Assembly (NCBI GenBank): GCA_020851835.1
Contig: JADZBZ010000236.1
Span: forward strand, 1 to 7,694
DNA: 7,694 nucleotides
Source: Acidobacteriota bacterium
GTDB lineage: Bacteria; Acidobacteriota; Vicinamibacteria; Vicinamibacterales; UBA2999
Direction of reading: 5' to 3'
Shown here: piece by piece, positions 4,879-7,694 of the stretch
How the letters are laid out: every line of letters begins with the position of its first letter
Position numbering within the stretch: position 1 is the stretch's first letter
The notes under the pieces: generated by a model
Seen by the model: only the letters and a program-made list of their open reading frames with translations
Databases searched by the model: none
What the model was told of the DNA's origin: nothing
Program-made: the position numbers and the translations under genes

Positions 4879-7694
4879 TCAGGGCTTCGCCGTATTGCCC
4901 GAGCCGCGCACTGCCGCCACCGCGGCGTGCGAGCGGCGGGGCTCGGCGCCCCCTTCCACGGTGCCGTGCGGAACGTCCAGCGTGATGGCGGCGGCGTAGC
5001 CGTAACGAACCTCGCCTTTCCGGCCGATCTTCTGGAACAGATGCCCGCGCTCACGCAGGGTGTCGATGAGAGCGCGCGGGAAGCGATCTTCAATCTCGAC
5101 CCGCTCGTTGCGCTCGAGCGGGTCGGCCGGGTCGCGCCCCGGCAGGAAGCGGGCGGCTTCGATGGCCCGCTGCGCGCCCAGCCCCCCATCGATCACACCC
5201 GTGATGATGTTGTAGACCGACACGGGAATCCAGGCGTTGCCGGCGCAGCCCACGGCAAGCTTCGGCACTTCCCCGGTACCCTTCTTCTCGAAGACCAGCG
5301 TGGGGACGCTGGCGGTGCTCGACCGCATCAGCGGCAGCAGGCTCCCGTACGCGCCCGCCGTGAGCCGGTTCGAGCGCAGGTGGTTGTTGTAGAGGAAGCC
5401 AAGGCCCTTGGACACGTAGAACGTACCGCCCCACGTGCTGAGCGTCTGCGTGACCGCAATCATGTTGCCCTCGGCGTCGGCGACGGCAAACGCCGTGGTG
5501 CCGGTGGAGATGCGCGGGATGACGGTGGGCGGCGGCGGCTCCGCCTCATCGTCTGGAGGCTGGCGCTCGTAGCGGGAGGCCGTCCGCGGATCGATCTTGT
5601 CGAACAGCGTCCTGGCGTGCGCCTTCGTGAGGTGCACCTGGAAGTCCACGGGCCACCGCTCGGGATCGGCCACGCGTCGCAGGGGATCGCGCACCTTCCA
5701 CGACTCGATGAGGTAGTGGAAGTAATCCGCGTCGGTCGTGAGCCGCGCGCCCGGCTTCGGCGCGTAGTTCTCCAGCACCTGCAGCGACTCGAACAGTTGG
5801 ATGCCCGTCGACACCGGCGGGCCGGCGGCGTACAACGCGTGGCCGCGATACTCCCCGCGCACCGGCGCACGCTCGATCGCCCGGTACTGCGCGAGGTCGG
5901 CGTAGGTGAGGATGCCGCCGTTCTCCTCCATGTCGGCCGCAATCCGCCGCGCGAGATCGCCGCGGTAGAAGGCGTCGGCGCCGCCCTTCTGAATGGCGCG
6001 AAGCGTGATGGCGTAGTCCCTGTTGACGAAGCGGTCGCCGGGCCGCGGCACCTTGCCGTCCGGCAGGTAAATTCTCGACGCCTCGGGCCACTTCGCCAGG
6101 TAACGGCGGCCTTCGGCGAGGCTCGTGGGGAGCGACTCGTCCAGGATGAATCCCTCGTCGGCCAGGGCGATTGCCGGCGCCACCAGGTCCTCCCACTTCA
6201 CGTTGCCGCTGGCGTAGTGGCGATAGAGGTAGTCGAGGCCCGCCACGACACCGGGAATGTTCGCCGCCGCCGGTCCGTCGGCCACGATTCGCCCGTCCTC
6301 GACGATGGCGGGGTTGTCGGGCGTCGCGCGGATGGGCGTCATGTCCTTGTAGTCCACGACGGTGGGCTGCTTCATCCCCTTCAGGTACAGCACCGCCGAT
6401 CCATCTCCGCCCACGCCCGACGCCTCGGGCTCGACAACGCCGAGGGCGAAGGACACCGCAATCATCGCGTCCACGACGTTGCCGCCCCGCTCGAACGCGC
6501 GCCGACCGGCTTCGGAGGCCAGCGGGTGTCCCGACACCACCACCGCGCCGCTGGACGTGACGACCGGCTTGATGAGGGGCTGGCGGGCCACCATCTCGTC
6601 CACGATGGCCTCGAAGGCGGCGTTGCTCGACGCCGCGGCCGCGCGCGGCCGGTGGGCGTCTCGCGCCCTGGTCCACTCCACCAGGGAGGCACCGCTCGCG
6701 TAGTAAAGGTCGCGCAGCGTAACCCACACGCGGTCGAACGCCGAGGTGAGCATCGCGGGCGACAGCGGAAGGTCCGCCACCACCTCGCCGCCAGACTCGT
6801 CCACGGGCTGCGGCGCGGGCAGGCGCCACAGGTGGAAGGCGGCATTGAGGGCGAAGAGGGGCGGCGCCTCGGCCTCGCTGCGCCGGGGGTTGCCGTTGTA
6901 CACCGGCTGCGGATCCGGGAGGCCGGTCACGAGCAGCGTGTGCCCGTCGGGCGACCACGCCGGTGCGCCGCCCCGACGCGACACGAGCTGGACGGGCGCC
7001 GACGGCCGGGCGCGCGGTTCCGGTGCGGTACCGCCCTCGGGCCGGCCCGGCTCCACCTCCGCCACCCACACCGACCCGGTACCCTCGCGGACGGCGTAGA
7101 ACGCCAGGCGCTGGCTGTCGGGCGCCCACGAGAGATAGCCCTCGGCGCCGCGGGCACTCACCACTCGGGTGGCGCGCAGGGGCTGGGCGGCGGGAATGGA
7201 CCCTCCGGCCGCGTCGGCCGGCGGCGTGACGCGCGCGCCGAGCGGCACGACTCCTCGCAGCCCGGACGAGGGCATCGGCATCCACCAGATGTCCACATCG
7301 TCCTCGGTGTCGCGTTCGGAGACGAAGGCCAGGCGTTTGCCGTCCGGCGACACGCGCGGGAACGATTCGCTGTCCCGGGTGTCGGTCAGCTTGACGGGCG
7401 TCTGCCAGGTATCGGAGCCAGCGACCGGAATGGTCAGGTACAGGTCCCACTGCCGGCTTGCGTCGGCGGTGCGCCCGGCCGGCGGCGGCTCCCGGTGCGC
7501 GAAAACCAGTTGCCCGTCCGGCGTCCACGAGGGCCAGCGCTCGTCGCCCGGCATGGCGGAGAGCACCGACGCCGCTCCGGTCCGTACCGTGGCCACGACA
7601 ATGTCGAAGCCGTCACCCTTGTTGGCGGCGTAGGCGATCCGCGCGCCGTCGGGCGACCAGGCGGGCTCGCGCTCCACCGCCCCGGAATCGACGC
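4879..7694 (-). CDS. TolB-like propeller fused to gamma-glutamyltransferase-like Ntn hydrolase (N-terminus cut)
   Basis: About 937 codons are visible; the frame is open to the right edge and the first visible residues are already mid-propeller, so the true start and probable signal peptide lie outside. Residue numbers count from the GTG at 7677. Residues 1-300 carry five TolB/PD40-type blade motifs: AWSPDGARIAY, SWTPDGQLVFA, RVSPDGKRLAFVSERD, SWAPDSQRLAFY, AWSPDGHTLLV. Residues 305-365 resemble the helical segment that follows propellers in tricorn/S41 proteases (AFDRVWVTLRDLYY). From about 370 to the end is a full-length gamma-glutamyltransferase fold: GGNVVDAMIAVSFALGVVEP, GGILTYADLAQYRAIERAPV, and the self-processing site GTTAFAVADAEGN with predicted nucleophile Thr727. 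Several substrate-binding positions known from E. coli GGT appear changed, so glutathione may not be the substrate. The family normally acts in the periplasm or outside the cell. It is the most upstream visible gene of the three-gene operon. Confidence 0.92.
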   Translation of the reverse strand, partial: VDSGAVEREPAWSPDGARIAYAANKGDGFDIVVATVRTGAASVLSAMPGDERWPSWTPDGQLVFAHREPPPAGRTADASRQWDLYLTIPVAGSDTWQTPVKLTDTRDSESFPRVSPDGKRLAFVSERDTEDDVDIWWMPMPSSGLRGVVPLGARVTPPADAAGGSIPAAQPLRATRVVSARGAEGYLSWAPDSQRLAFYAVREGTGSVWVAEVEPGRPEGGTAPEPRARPSAPVQLVSRRGGAPAWSPDGHTLLVTGLPDPQPVYNGNPRRSEAEAPPLFALNAAFHLWRLPAPQPVDESGGEVVADLPLSPAMLTSAFDRVWVTLRDLYYASGASLVEWTRARDAHRPRAAAASSNAAFEAIVDEMVARQPLIKPVVTSSGAVVVSGHPLASEAGRRAFERGGNVVDAMIAVSFALGVVEPEASGVGGDGSAVLYLKGMKQPTVVDYKDMTPIRATPDNPAIVEDGRIVADGPAAANIPGVVAGLDYLYRHYASGNVKWEDLVAPAIALADEGFILDESLPTSLAEGRRYLAKWPEASRIYLPDGKVPRPGDRFVNRDYAITLRAIQKGGADAFYRGDLARRIAADMEENGGILTYADLAQYRAIERAPVRGEYRGHALYAAGPPVSTGIQLFESLQVLENYAPKPGARLTTDADYFHYLIESWKVRDPLRRVADPERWPVDFQVHLTKAHARTLFDKIDPRTASRYERQPPDDEAEPPPPTVIPRISTGTTAFAVADAEGNMIAVTQTLSTWGGTFYVSKGLGFLYNNHLRSNRLTAGAYGSLLPLMRSSTASVPTLVFEKKGTGEVPKLAVGCAGNAWIPVSVYNIITGVIDGGLGAQRAIEAARFLPGRDPADPLERNERVEIEDRFPRALIDTLRERGHLFQKIGRKGEVRYGYAAAITLDVPHGTVEGGAEPRRSHAAVAAVRGSGNTAKP

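Noticed and set aside
5546..7528. 660-residue open frame on the minus strand
   Set aside because: It is a shifted-frame shadow of the propeller-GGT gene, with the Arg/Ala/Gly/Pro-rich composition typical of GC-rich DNA read out of frame.

Overview
The window is GC-rich bacterial DNA, densely coded, with strong G/C preference at third codon positions. Protein style suggests an Acidobacteriota-like soil or sediment bacterium: a histidine kinase H-box reading HELMTPL, Gly/Pro/Arg-rich exported segments, and a secreted enzyme fused to a TolB-type propeller. This assignment is an inference from style only. No RNA gene, insertion sequence, CRISPR array or origin was recognised, and no gene-free stretch exceeds about 160 bases.

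Left part (1-3039): an envelope-stress module. An OmpR-type response regulator (1588-2316, minus) and an overlapping membrane histidine kinase (1-1595, minus, cut by the left edge just before its C-terminus) are divergent from a small exported LTxxQ protein of the Spy/CpxP family (2476-3039, plus). This is the arrangement of cpxRA/cpxP and zraSR/zraP. The 159-base divergent region holds an imperfect 22-bp dyad, a perfect 12-bp palindrome and a 9-bp direct repeat placed exactly 30 bp downstream.

Right part (3079-7694): three minus-strand genes with gaps of 38 and 25 bases, probably one operon. In transcription order they are a large propeller/gamma-glutamyltransferase-like enzyme (cut by the right edge at its N-terminus), a Bcp/PrxQ peroxiredoxin, and a 422-residue protein derived from a Zn/Cd/Pb P1B-type ATPase. 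This operon converges on the Spy-like gene, with a small hairpin in the 39-base gap.

The most unusual object is the 422-residue ATPase derivative. It keeps the heavy-metal-associated (HMA) domain, all eight expected membrane helices and the intramembrane metal ligands (CPC, Lys, Asp). It has lost in frame both soluble catalytic units: the actuator domain with TGE, and the phosphorylation/nucleotide-binding domains with DKTGT and GDGxND. Two independent clean excisions in one open frame argue against a sequencing error or random decay, and suggest a catalysis-free metal-binding membrane protein. The second excision point lies inside a cluster of GC-rich inverted repeats.
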